A stretch of DNA of 64,000 nt from Cheiracanthium punctorium (taxonomy: Eukaryota; Arthropoda; Arachnida; Araneae; Cheiracanthiidae), in contig JAWZYV010013138.1 in the NCBI GenBank assembly GCA_038373885.1, positions 230,167 to 294,166 of the forward strand, written 5' to 3'. The notes below the pieces were generated by a model. The model made no database searches. It was not told the DNA's origin and saw only the letters and a list, made by a program, of their open reading frames with translations. Below, one piece after another: positions 23,701 through 35,239 of the stretch. A program made the position numbers and the translations under genes. Positions within the stretch are counted from its first letter, which is position 1; the number at the start of each line of letters is the position of its first letter.

Positions 23701-24011
23701 AAACTGCTGTCTTTGCAGATTAAAAAAAAAAGGTATTTACCAGATTGGAAAAAAATGCCACCTCCGACAATGAAACTAAATTTTTAGCAAAAGAAAAAAT
23801 CGCTTAGCAAATGAATATTTTTCTCATACTCATAGCAAAATACCCCGCCCGAATTTTGGCGACAATGTAAATTCGGGAAAAGTCCGCCCTAAGTCTAGGC
23901 CTACGTAAAAGTTAGTATACAAAACATGGATAAGACTGGAGAATTTATGCGCATTTTCGGCTCCCGTAGTTTGTTAGATCTCTTACTGCTTATGCGAAGG
24001 ATTGATTTGTG

Positions 24012-24196
24012 ATAAGGCAAAGCTACACGAGGGCTACCTACCTACGGGGAATGGCTTGGATGGAGGACTTTTTAAGGGGTCCTAACGCATATTCACGTTA
24101 CATCTGGAGAAACTCGCCCAAAACTCCAGACCGTTAGATCGACAGCCGTGCTGCAAACCCGAAACCGGGACCTTCAAACTTCGGGCACTTATCCGA
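24012..24196 (-). repeat. tRNA-derived SINE, copy 7
   Basis: Tail to head on the plus strand: AAGGCAAAGCTACACGAGGG, TTTAAGGGGTCCTAACGCAT, AAACTCCAGACCGTTAGATC, ACCCGAAACCGGGACC. The A-box end is cut off near 24196. Confidence 0.6.
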
Positions 24197-24674
24197 GGGG
24201 AATAAATTTGAAACGATAACATTAAAATCAGAACTGTAAAATTCCGCATAGTTAATGTTTCGTGTGTTCGATATTTATGCACTTTTACTTTCCGATTGCT
24301 AAGTTAACTTTTTAAACAAAACTTATTCAGTCCAAGAAAACTGGACATTATCTTTGTTTTCATTTAATTGTTGAATTTAGAATTAAATAGCAACAAACAT
24401 CTGATTACTGCGGTAACTATAACGCTGAAACTAAAAAGTAAAATCAATCATAAATTTGTTGACATACATATGTGTAGGAAATAAAATACCAAACATGTAC
24501 ACTAGCATCAAAATTAGAGTATTTTTAAAGGTCGGTGCTTTATATGTTTCACATTCATATACTTTTGTTTTCCAAGTTTTCAAAACTTTGTAAAATATTT
24601 CAATTTTCGTTTGATAGTATTTTTGTTGTTGTTGCAACTGGCAGGTGACCAGAGACTGATTGGATCTTATAACT

Positions 24675-25828
24675 AGAGGTGTGCCGGATTGCTAAGAAGT
24701 TAAATACTCAGATCTGGCTAAGAATAACTTGTTTTTATATCTGTATACGGATATGAAGACGATCACCTGTTTCTTACATCCACAGATTACATCCACAGAA
24801 AACGGATAATTTATTGTCATATCCGCGGATACGGATCTTTTAGTTCAGAAATTAATTTGATGAATACATCATCTTGAAGCGGTAATTTCAAACACAATGC
24901 GTAAAATAATGTACCAAAATGACAATTTTCAGATTATATGTATTGCATGGTTTTAAAAAATAATGTAGTGGTTGAAATCACATTTTAAATAATCTTAACA
25001 GGGTTTTATGAGCATTAACTTATCGAAACGCTACTACCAAACCAAGTAGCTTTTCAAATTTACAGAGCCTCTTAGCTTATTAAGATAGTAGTTCGAAAAA
25101 AATGTGTACATAAATACAACTAAGTATATCAAACACTTAAAAATCTTTAGGGTGCTTCTTCACAAGCTGTATTAGGTACTCTAATAAACGATAAACCTCT
25201 GCAAGTCAAGAAACTTTTAGATTTTATTTTAATCGTAACATGATGGTGTTCTTGTACTTTAATATAAAAACTCATGAATAATTATCTGGATATACTATAG
25301 GTTAACTACAAGGGTGTGTCTAAGCTATCCCTAGAAAGATTTTAGCTCCCTATTTGAAAATTTCACTTTCTATGTCAAGAATAAGAGATGAAGTCCTTTA
25401 GTTTTGGGGGGTAAATGAAGCCCACCACGTAGAAATATTCAAAAAGTTTACCAAGTTACTCCAATAGTAAATACATGCTGATAGTTTTATATTACTAATA
25501 CTAATTTAAACGAAGGATTTTTGTGCTAAACCAGGAGATTTGCTTAAAAATAATAAATATTTTAGCTTAAACCTTAATAATTCCTGTTTATGTTTCATTA
25601 CGAAGAAATTAGTTAATATAATAGAATAATTGCATTTTTTGATTTCTTTGACTTATCCTGAAAAGCAATTTAAAGATCTCCTCTGAAAGTAAGCGGATAA
25701 AGATAATTTTTTTTTCGCTCTGACGGATCCAGATACGGATAATGTCTTTTTGCTCAGACGAATATTGATGCGGATTCGATTTTTTTTCTTCAAATATCCA
25801 CGGATACGGATATCTGGCACACCTCTAT
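24675..25828. mobile_element. non-autonomous hAT element
   Basis: Terminal inverted repeats TAGAGGTGTGCCGGAT and its complement ATATCTGGCACACCTCTA bound about 1.15 kb. The flanks CTTATAAC and TTTATAAA agree at six of eight positions, consistent with an old 8-bp hAT duplication. Subterminal regions are rich in GGATA/CGGATA repeats, likely transposase-binding clusters. No transposase frame is present. Fragments of the family lie at 9764-10101, 22395-22662 and possibly 60518-60620. Confidence 0.65.
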
Positions 25829-25829
25829 T

Positions 25830-26545
25830 TATAAAGAGGTTCTTCGTTTGATTGTAGCTTTCAAGGAGTTAAATGACAGCAATGAGCACTCTTACTATGG
25901 TAACTAAATGGTAATATTTAAAAAAATGGAAATCTATTACTATTTGGCGTCATTTTAAAATAATTTGTTAAAAAGTGCAGTAGTAAGTGAAATACTAAAA
26001 AAAGAAAAAAGAAAAAGAAAAAAAATGCACAACCACCAAGATAATTCGAGCACGAAACATGAATGCAGATAGAAAAATACAAATCATTTACGAGACTAAA
26101 ATTTTGCTGAGACAAGCAGATAAATCTATAACCAAAATGTATTCAATATTCATTTATCTGTGTTTCCTTTGTATTTCTTGGTTTAAAAATATCCATATCC
26201 ATTCTTGGTGCAAAAACTGATTATTTCCAGCATTTTATACAATGACATACCAGTTTCAGATTTTTTATAACTTTCTCAGGCTTTAATTGGTAATTTTTAA
26301 ATAGACTTACTTATTACAAAGTAATAAGTAAAACTATATTTATTGAATTAAAAGTTGTTTTTCGCTCCCTTTTGGTTAAAAAACTAAAACAGCAAAACAC
26401 AAAATATTTTTCAATATTGGATACATTATTTCATACAAATTAGAGCTTATATAAACTTACAAGTTTGAGCTCTTCATTTCTCATCAAACTTTTTACTGGA
26501 TACTTCTCTTTAATCCCCATATCGAAACGAAAACCACACTAAACT
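25830..26545. other. AT-rich stretch, no gene seen
   Basis: No motif, repeat or credible open frame. If the exon at 26549-26590 is real, this is the start of its first intron. Confidence 0.4.
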
Positions 26546-26548
26546 CAC

Positions 26549-26590
26549 CTTCACAGAGTAGACTGTGTTTACAGTGGAACGACTGCTCAT
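26549..26590 (-). CDS. possible first coding exon of a host gene
   Basis: On the minus strand an ATG (26590-26588) in a favourable context (A at -3) opens 14 codons reading MSSRSTVNTVYSVK and ends at AAG followed by GTGAGT, a consensus splice donor, in phase 0. An in-frame TAA lies five codons upstream, so this ATG would be the true start if the upstream 100 bp is 5' UTR. The region 26550-26690 is GC-richer and less repetitive than its neighbours. No downstream exon is identified, so the product is unknown. It could be a chance donor near a chance ATG. Confidence 0.3.
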
Positions 26591-26599
26591 GTTTCCAAA

Positions 26600-27384
26600 C
26601 GTGCTTTAGGAAGAGACTTATCTTCTGCATCCACACGTGTAGCTGGAAAATCCCATCCAAAGACCCTTCACCGGGCAAAAACAAACAAATCAAAAATTAA
26701 ACTCTGAGAATCGGAAAAACGTTGAGTTTTGGTTTCAGAATTCCCGTTCAAAATCAGCTTGTCTGTGTATATTTAGGTTAGGGTGACGGGCTCGAGGTCC
26801 TTTGGCGGTTGTTCGAATCGAAGAAAATCTGCTCCAAGACTAGAGGGGTTGCTACATTGAAATGGCTTTTTTGCGCCAGAGATAGCAACAGGTTGGGGGG
26901 AAAAGTCTATTTTTTGTTTTTAACGTTTCAGTTTAACCTGGCAGAGGCGCACAGTAGCCAATTTTTGGCCTCTGCAGTGCGCACTTGTAAAGGTGCATTT
27001 CCAACAGAACCTCTCCTCCCCCGACATCCCTCTCAAAGGAATACTTGAGTATCAGTTTAATTTCTTATCCTTATTTGCAAAATGTGCAAGGAGAGATGAG
27101 AAATTATGAATGCATTTGAATATTATTTCAAGCTCCAGCATCGGGCAAATTTTAAACACAGAATCAATACTTGGAATCTAAAAACAATCATACAGTCGGC
27201 AGTATTTTGCAAGTGCTGGCTTTTCTAGGAAAAATGAAAAAATAACATTTTTATAGTTTTTAGATAAACTTCCGCACATGATTTTATGAATAATTAAAAC
27301 CTTTAAAACAAAAGATGAAAATAAGTTATGATTAATACAATTTTCAGTTTGGAATATTAATTTTTCCCCAAAACATATATACGT
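26600..27384. other. possible promoter-side flank, then intergenic
   Basis: 26600-26700 would be 5' UTR of the putative exon. At 26942-26990 an imperfect dyad (AGAGGCGCACAGTAGCC against GGCCTCTGCAGTGCGC) is visible. Otherwise I see nothing supported. Confidence 0.3.
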
Positions 27385-28626
27385 AGGTTGCTATTTATAT
27401 TTCTGGCCTTGGCAACACAAAGCGCGGCTAGGAGATCGCAGAGGATTTAAATCAAAAATTTGATATTTGTAAACATTAATTCTTCCGAACGATTTGCCAT
27501 TTCAGCTTGATTTGTGTTGTTTACAGGAACTTTAAAAATTCATCTCGTTAAAAAAATGGAGTTGACTCGTGAACATTTTCGTGCAATTATTTTTCACAAC
27601 TTTCGACGTGTATTGTCAAGACAAGAGTGATCGATGAACTTAAATCTTTATACAGCGATGAAGCACCACCCTACAGCACTGTAAAAAGCTGGTATAACGA
27701 ATTTAATCGTTGAAATATTGATGCTGTGCGAGAACTGACTAAACAAGATCGTCATGTGACATACCGTGAGATTGATGTGTCTTTGGACATTAGTATGACA
27801 AGCATCAATAAGATATTACATGAACATTTGACCGTAAAAGGATTTGTTTGCGTTGGATTCCTCATAAACTGAAAAACGCTCAAAAGAAGGCTCGTATCGA
27901 TTGGTGTAAGGAAATGCTGACAAGATACAATCAATGTGCATCAAAGGCTGGTTATAACATCTAAACAGGTGGGAAATCATGGATCTATGCATATGAGCGG
28001 AAAACAAAAGAGCAATCGACTGTATAGGTCTTCCAAGACGAGCAAAATCCAACAAAAATTGTTCGCGCAAGAAACACATAGAAACAAATGGTTGCCTGTT
28101 TCTTCGGCATTACCGGTCACGTGGCGACACGTGGCGACACTGCGGTGTTCACCAACAACGCAGGACGATTAATTCTGACTTGTACACGACTATTTGTTCG
28201 CCAGAAGTCACCGTAGAAATTCGAAAAAAAGCAGAAGAAGAGACGCACAATTCTTCGTCACGACAATGCGAGCTCTAACACATTGGCTCAAATAAAGGAT
28301 TTTGAAATGCCAAAACATCGAATTGATGGGTCATCCGCCGTGCAGCCCTGATTTGGCACCCAAAGACTTTTTTTTTATTCCCGTACATCAAAAATAAATT
28401 ACGTGGACAACGATTTCGACACCCGAAGAAGCGGTCGATGCATTCAAAACGCATGTTTTGCAGTTACATCAATTGGAGTGGGAAAAATGCTTCGAAAATT
28501 TGTTCAAACGCATACAAAAATGCATTGATCTTGATGGAGAATATTTTGAAAACAATAAAACCAATTTCGATCAGAAATATTTGTTGTTTCATTATTAGGC
28601 CAAAAATATAAATAGCAACCCTCGTA
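27385..28626 (+). mobile_element. mariner transposon, inactive
   Basis: Terminal inverted repeats CG(T/A)GGGTTGCTATTTATATTT at both ends (left CGTAGGTTGCTATTTATATT, right complement of AATATAAATAGCAACCCTCG) are flanked by TA on each side, the mariner target duplication. The length of about 1.24 kb is usual for mariner. The transposase inside is broken. Confidence 0.85.
27556..28598 (+). pseudogene. mariner transposase pseudogene
   Basis: The frame opens at ATG 27556 with MELTREHFRAIIFHNF and closes at TAG near 28598. Recognisable family motifs in order are the N-terminal helix-turn-helix region with APPYSTVKSWYNEFNR (about 27660-27710), VTYREI near 27760, a WIPH-like segment near 27850 and an SWIYAYE segment near 27975. 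RHDNAS near 28258 and a PDLAPKDFF segment near 28350 follow. At least one internal stop (TGA in the NR-stop position near 27710) and several frameshifts break it, and a stretch after NEFNR is deleted. At the first catalytic site the usual GDES reads GGKS, so the first aspartate is lost. The other two (DNA of RHDNAS and DLAPKD) remain. Confidence 0.85.
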
Positions 28627-29111
28627 TATGTTTCAAATATTCAGAAGCACTTATAATAATACAAAGATGTTCCAAGAGTTAGTTAGCACCCTGTTAAGAT
28701 TGCAGACTCACCTACTTAAAAGTAAGACCACTTATTATACAAAATTTAATTATTTCATGCTGACAATTAACGGTAATTAAAAATTAGGCTTACCCCCCCC
28801 CCCATACACACACACATCCAGCGTACTCAAGTACGAGATCTTATACTCGAGTATAAGATAAATTAGTTGACTTAAATGCATAAATTCGACAAAAATATTC
28901 CGAAATGCATTAACCAATAAAGTGCTTATCGGGTTCTGTGCTTTTGGAAAGAATTTTGATAAAATTTTACGACAAAGTAAGATAAAATAAAAAATTACAT
29001 GCATCACATGAAATACACTCGACTACTTTTCTAAGGGATTTCTCATCAGATAGGATACTCAGAAAAGCTATGCCGGTTTCTAATATTTTCAATAGACTGC
29101 ATTATAAACCT

Positions 29112-29277
29112 CAGAGGCGTAGCTAGGGTTTTCAGCACCCAGGGACAACTGAAAAATTTACGCCCCCTATTACTTGTCAAAATGTAACGGGGAATTTTTT
29201 ATATACTATTTGGCTCCCCTTGGGTGCTGCGCCAGTGGGCAGACGCCCCTCCTTTCCCCCCTCTAGATATGCCACCG
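29112..29277. mobile_element. hAT MITE with perfect 8-bp target duplication
   Basis: Ends CAGAGGCGTAGCTAGGG and the complement of CCCTCTAGATATGCCACCG are flanked by ATAAACCT on both sides (29104-29111 and 29278-29285). The 8-bp duplication and CAGNGG start identify hAT. At 166 bp it is non-coding. Confidence 0.8.
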
Positions 29278-29289
29278 ATAAACCTTTGC

Positions 29290-30879
29290 TGTGATATATT
29301 TTCTTAAAGGTGGCACTTTTGCCAATATCCGCATGTACACCAAACTCAATAAAGTACTTGAATGTCACTCAAGTTTCCTATTTTAGTTTCATGAATAACT
29401 TATTAGTTTTTCAAAAGACGCAAAACCCGAAAGAAATATAAAAGTTCTAATTATATTCTGCCGTCCACTGCATAAAATAACCGTCTGAGACTACCGGTTA
29501 TTTTAGCCTCAGATTGGGACTTGGGGTGAAATTTTGACGAAGTGATGTTCAGCAATTATTAATAATACTCAAATTATTCGATTGGTAAGAAATTAATTTC
29601 ATTTTTTACCAATGTATGTAAGTAGCAACAACATTCAAAATTAATAATTAAAAAACAATATTGCAAATTGTATAGGAATTTTAGTGTGATTTTAACCTTC
29701 ATATTTCTTGGATAACTTTTAAAAATTAACTGATTTCTCTTCTTGCTGTTTACATTAATGAGGTTTCAAAAGAGTTGCTCATTTTAGGGAAGTTTCCGTT
29801 ATTCCTATGATGCAGCTTACGCTCAAATAGATTTTCTTTTAAACACAATTTTTTAATTATTTAAATATTACAAACGATTTTATATAATAAACACTTACAT
29901 GTTTTTTTTTTTTGTTTTTTGTAAATATTTCTTTTCAAATCCAAATTTTGTGTGTGGGGGGGGGGGCAAGGGGAGATCCCACCCCCTGTCCCGTCCCGAC
30001 CCCAATACAGGAAATTTGAAGTAAATTATGCGATTAATTCAAGAATTGTTCAAATTTTCTTTAGATTATGCAAAGTCCCATCCGAATTACGCAAATATTT
30101 ATTGGAATTTTGGTAAAATTTAAACCTCAGGGAGACCTGCAAGGACCGATGACTTCAGAGCTGCAAGTTTCGGATAAAAAATTGTTTGTCGGTTTCCCAT
30201 CGGCGAAATTGCTCGTCTAGATCCCCTCTATGCATGAATAAAAATTAATCTATCTCAGAAAATGAAAAGTGCTCTTGCCGATGTCTTAATTCGATGAGTC
30301 GGTGAGTTAACGATGAGTGGATGAACGCCCATGCAGAAAACGAGCAGTCATTGCTACTAGGGTACATAATTTATTTGACCTGCATAACAAAAGTGTCTGT
30401 CTAAACAGGAAAATAACTACTGAGACATAAAATTTTTGACGTATAAAACGACGTGTAATCGATATTGACGATGTATAAACGAAGCATTTTTGCATTAAAA
30501 TAAATAAGAATGAATCGGGACTTCATGAAAGCGACGTACAAATGAGAAACGTATAAGTGGTGCTTTACTGTAATTTTACTACATTGTACAAAATGACTGT
30601 GGTCAGCAAAAATATACTTCATTACACAATCAATTAATGTTGTAATTTATAATGCAATAAATTAGGACTCATGCACTTTTTTGTTAGAAATTAAATTCTG
30701 GCTCGGGGATTCTTTAAAGAACCTTTACATTTGAAAGTAGCTCCCCACTCCACCGTAAAAGCAAAACATTTATCGTCTAACAGCCCTTAAAAAAATCCGT
30801 CTCTCAGTAGCTTAAATTGCGCAGAGCTGCGCCATCACATGATTGAAATTATATTTTCCATTCAAATAGTTTTTTGAGT
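29290..30879. other. intergenic, with a pogo-like terminus near 30540-30570
   Basis: ACGTATAAGTGGTGCTTTACTG ending at 30570 and followed by TA looks like the terminus of a pogo/Tigger-type MITE on the minus strand. I cannot find its partner. T and G tracts near 29899 and 29954 stand out. No gene seen. Confidence 0.35.
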
Positions 30880-31075
30880 TGCTTAACGCGTTTGCGCTCT
30901 CAACTGGAAGACGGAAGGAACCTGGTTCAAAACTAGGTCGCGTCCGCCGACCTAACCGTTCGGAGTTTTCCGTCGTTTTCTCCCAAACTTCGCGTAAATG
31001 CGGGTTAGGATCCCTTAGAAAGTCACCCACAGAAGGCAACCCCCCTCGGTCTAGATAATTGGCCGTACCACCACA
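30880..31075 (+). repeat. tRNA-derived SINE, copy 8
   Basis: The head runs from GAGTTGCTTAACGCGTTTGC through B-box-like GGTTCAAAACTAGG. The body is CGACCTAACCGTTCGGAGTT, AACTTCGCGTAAATGCGGGT, CCCTTAGAAAGTCACCCAC, then CCCCCCTCGGTCTAGATAAT and GGCCGTACC. It is the clearest plus-oriented copy. Confidence 0.65.
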
Positions 31076-31079
31076 TTTA

Positions 31080-32225
31080 ATTTCAAATAGTTTCTGATGT
31101 TGAACTCAAGAACATAATTAAAGATAAGCGAATGTAACAAGAAATTTAATGTGTTCAGAGAGAAAGAGAGCGAGAGAAAGTGGTTAATTCACATTCTGTA
31201 GCCCCTTTATAGTTTGTATTGTAGAACATCTGCAGTAGATAATTTTTTTCTAAAAAGTCACTCAATTTTCTTTCTAAAGAAGGGATTTTTTTCATATTTT
31301 ATTGTTTTCTAAACTTAGGATTAACATTTTTTTTTTCTAACCTTTGAGCATCTTTATCGTAATATTTTAAAAATAGAACGATTTATTTTCTTGATTTGTA
31401 ATGCTGCATTCAAAAGAAAATATCTATGAAATAATTCAAACTTAAAATAATAATAATTTACTCGCCCTAAAAATATTGAAATGTCTTCAAAAATGGCTGC
31501 TTTATTGTAGGAGCTTTCCGCAGCCGGTAACAATCAAATCTATGATTTTGTGGACTAAAATGGACGCTACTAAAGTAGGCCTATATTTAGTCATATTTGC
31601 CTTTTTATTTTTTATTTTCAATTATTACTGGGGTGAAAACAGGTGGGGGGGAAGATGGACGCTACGAGCACCATATGTACGCTACCAGCACCCTTAATGG
31701 GATAGACGCAATGAGCACGGCCGCTACGAAGACGACACCCCCCAGACACTGGGTACCAATTTTAATCGCTTCTTACGGCATGCATGAGCTACATTGGGAT
31801 TTGGGACTATGCTTTCACATCCGGTCAGCACACGGGTGGTTTTTCAGCATATGAAGCAATGTTCAAAAACTTTTCTTTAGAAAAGTGTTTAATGTGGCTA
31901 ATAAAACTCTAATCTTTAGGACTAGTAAACGCAAAAGAATTACTATCAGTAAAATTTTATAAGAAAAGGTATGACAAAAGGTTATGGCAAATACTATATA
32001 ACAATGGGAGGATAAAGGTATGACTATGTTGGGTATGACTATTAACTAGATAGACAAGACAGGTTCTACCATCTATGAAATTATTTCTAAATTATAGACT
32101 ATGATAAATCTATTTTTGAGTCCACTATTAGAAAAATATTAGTAAACGTTTAAAATTTTAAAACTATCCAAAAAGAAAACTCAAAATAATCTCTGTGTGT
32201 GTGTTTATCACTTTAGTATTTTCGT
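31080..32225. other. intergenic AT-rich stretch, no gene seen
   Basis: A GA-rich microsatellite lies near 31160-31180. The short open frames at 31476-31854 carry no recognisable motif. Confidence 0.4.
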
Positions 32226-32228
32226 ATC

Positions 32229-32308
32229 ATACCGCACTGGCGTAGCCAGGGAGGGGACCACTGGGCCCGTGACCCCCCCCCTTAATTTTTTCAGTTGTTA
32301 TATATATA
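32229..32308 (+). repeat. GGCGTAGCCAGGG-type repeat, interrupted by the gypsy insertion
   Basis: CACTGGCGTAGCCAGGGAGG followed by a C tract and TTAATTTTTTCAG is one of several GC-rich fragments in this window that share the GGYGTANCNAGGG start (others at 22400, 29112, 41407, 52780, 54733). Its right part is separated by the LTR element inserted at 32309. Confidence 0.45.
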
Positions 32309-32789
32309 TGAGACGTCAGATATTTCAAGTAAGCTTCAGAGTTAAGGCAGTTAATATGGTTTATTGAACATTACAATTAAGTTACAATTTAGAATGAGAA
32401 GAGGGGAGGGGAGACGGGTACAAGAATCAGCGTGGACTCATGAAGCAGTTCCAGTGGCAGAAGTCCCCCGATTTTCGATGTGCGGGAGTATTTACGCTTA
32501 CCACACCACGTGGTCTGCGAAGACACAACTCCTCCTCTCTCTTATCTCTGATCGAACCACACACATTTACCAACATGACCCACATCCGGGGACACAAGGG
32601 CGTGGGGACACGTGTACATCTAAAGAACTCAGAATCGACGGCCTGATGTCTGGCAAATAACAAAATAAATAAAACATAGCTCCAGAGCGCGCGTGGCAAG
32701 TATGACAGGAAAGTAAAACTTACAGTGAAAGTACCCGCTTGAACAATACCCAAACTAGTAAAACCCAAATTACCTTTTTATACATTACA
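32309..32789 (-). repeat. 3' LTR of the gypsy element
   Basis: 481 bp. It differs from the 5' LTR at seven substitution sites and no indels by eye (about 98.5 percent identity). Open frames inside it are conserved between LTRs only because the LTRs are copies. Confidence 0.95.
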
Positions 32790-33819
32790 ATATCCCCCCG
32801 GCAAAAGAAGTCTGACGAGCAATATCATTGAGGTGGCCAGTCTCTCACTTGCGAGTCAGACGTCCTTGCAACCTAATCTTAAAACTGCGAACTAATCTAA
32901 TTTTCAAGTTTAGACACCTTAAATTTTTCTGGCTAGAATTCTGGAGTTATGTTGTACAACACTTGAGAGGCAGGATGCAGTTTCTAAAATTTGACAAAAC
33001 ATAATGATGCAATAGTACGAAAATCTTACAATAAAAATAAAACAATGAGTGCGCATAAATTTTTTCAAAATATCACAAGTAAATATTTACAACCTAGGTG
33101 GGATACAATAATACTGTACAACAATATAGTAATATAATTCAACAAAATGGAATAAACATGGCTGACATTCATTTTCTTTGGCAAATACTTATGGCTTTGG
33201 CTTGCATGGCATAAAGTGAATGGAATGAAAATAACTTGGCAAAATGGTTGGCAAAATGCAGTTGGCAAAATGGAGTAAATTTATTTAGTGTAAAGGCAAT
33301 GTAAAAAAAAAATGTAAAAATGTGCGTAGTGTGTAGGAAATTTCGAAGACCATAGCTGTGAAACAGCAGTACCGTCACACAGGTATGGGGTATAGTAAAT
33401 ACCACTTGTAGGCATTTTAAGTTTGCCCAAACTTTAAACTCTCCATAGTATGACAACAAAAATGGGTTCAAATGATCCCGAAAAAGGACATTGCACTACG
33501 AAGAAAACTTGCATTGCTCAACTCAAAAAGGGAAGAATGACCAATAGAAGGGAAAACGGGTATTAGAGGAAGTCCCAGTCTAGTCGCTTCATTATGTTGC
33601 TAAATCTATAAAAAACAAAAAAGGTGCAGTTTACTACCCGCACACCTCGACTCTCAATGACTAAGAGAGGGTGACAGGAAGGTTGGAAGCTAAGAAAAAA
33701 GTAGACGTAACTTGTCGAGATCAGGTTCAAAATCTGTAGCTGGTCATTATGATGTAGATTTTTTGTTGAATTGATAGTTGAACCTCCAGTTCATGAAGAC
33801 ATTCAAGGTTATCAGTCAG
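32790..33819 (-). other. gypsy 3' internal region lacking integrase core
   Basis: On the minus strand no frame resembles an integrase catalytic core. Frames present are short and T-rich. The purine tract at 32790-32801 marks second-strand priming. An internal deletion or replacement has removed the integrase. Confidence 0.6.
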
Positions 33820-35239
33820 TCAGCGTAACAACCAAATTTCTGTTAGTTTTTGTAAATGCAGTCGACATGTTAACAAATGGAAATCTTGAGTCATATGAGG
33901 CCAATAATAGGAAGGTGAAATTATACTTAACATTTTTTGAACACCAGGATGGCCAAAATTTTCATGTGCATTTTTCATTAAAGTTTTTCTTAAGCTCATA
34001 GGCACCACTATCTTTTTGAATCCTTTCTTATTTATGGTAATTAAATCATTAATGATTTTATATTTAGGACCATGCATATTTTCTGCTAATTGTTGATTTT
34101 TAATTTCTTCAGCATCTAACAATAAAACCGAAGGTTGATTTAGTTGGAGATGTTGAGAAGGAGGAATCCTTGATAACATATCAGCTTCGACATTTGTTGA
34201 ACCCTTTAGGTACTTTATTTCATAGTCAAACATACTTAATTTAAGGGACCAGCGGAATAATCTTCCTCTTAAATTTTTGACATTTTTTAACCAAACCAAT
34301 GCCGCGTGGTCAGTATGAATGACGAATTTTTGACCGTGAAGGTAATGATAAAATTTCTCAAGGGCATCAACGATAGCCAAACATTCTAATTCAGTTATGG
34401 TGTAATTCTTTTCATATGATCGAAGCGATCTCGAATGATATGCAATCGGGTGCAAGATACCTGAGGCATCCGGCTGCTTCAACACAGCTCCAACTGAACA
34501 ATTTGATGCATCAATAAATACATGGATAGGTAATTTTAACGTCGTATAATTGTAACACAGGTTTAGATATCAAAATATTTTTTAAGGTTTCAAAACTTTT
34601 CTCACAGTTTGTTGACCAATCCCATTTAGCGTTTTTCTTTAACAGATCATTTAAAGGACGTCTTAATTTTGCATACCGATCAATAAATCTGTTATAAACA
34701 TTTACAGAACCAAGAAACCTCTGTAGTTCCTTTACGTTAGTAGGTGGATTCAAATTTTTGATAATTTCAATATTAGCATTATCTGGAGTAATTTGACCTT
34801 GTTTAACCTCATACCCCAAAAATTTTATAGTGTCCTTAGCAAAGTTACATTTAGATAATTTCAATTTAATATTTTCCTGCAAACAAATTTGGAAAATAGT
34901 TTCTAAATGCTGCATATGTTCTTCCATAGAAGAAGAAAAAAACATTATGTCATCAAAATAATTATAGGCAAATTTAATTTTATATTTATTTAATATTCTT
35001 CTCATGACTCTGTTAAATATAGCAGGCCCTGTCTTAATGCCAAATGGCAAGACCTGGAACGTATAGAGACCTGTATTAGTTACAAAGGCTAGTTTTTAAG
35101 TATCTTGAGGGTGGATGGGCACATGCCAAAATCCAGACGCCAAATCAAGAGTTGAGAATATTTTCGCCCCACTTAGTTTATCTAATAAGCTGTCAATACG
35201 TGGCAAAGGCTCGGCATCATTTTTTACTATATTATTTAA
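33820..35239 (-). pseudogene. pol: reverse transcriptase, RNase H and integrase start (gypsy Pol, broken)
   Basis: Continuation of Pol beyond the Helitron. The frame resumes at 35239 with LNNIVKNDAEPLP. It meets an in-frame TAA (35098-35096), continues with MPFGIKTGPAIFNRVMRRIL (35050) and the catalytic YFDDIMFF box (around 34950). The connection segment FLGSVNVYNRFI follows (around 34700). A single-base frameshift near 34510-34530 falls in the first RNase H motif. The downstream frame holds the rest of RNase H (EKFYHYL, TDHAALVW near 34310) and a tether. It ends with the integrase zinc-binding start, HENFGHPGVQKML and YYWPHM (around 33900), before a second frameshift near 33880. The two zinc cysteines and the DDE core are not found. 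Confidence 0.85.

Noticed and set aside
27816..28079. 87-codon minus-strand open frame
   Set aside because: Antisense to the mariner transposase remnant.
29030..29055. CTGATGAGAAATCC on the minus strand as a hammerhead core
   Set aside because: GAAA is present but directly adjacent; there is no space for helix II.
32427..32768. 113-codon minus-strand open frame, repeated at 39418-39759
   Set aside because: It lies wholly inside the gypsy LTRs and is repeated only because the two LTRs are copies. The LTR differences do not favour codon third positions, and there is no motif.
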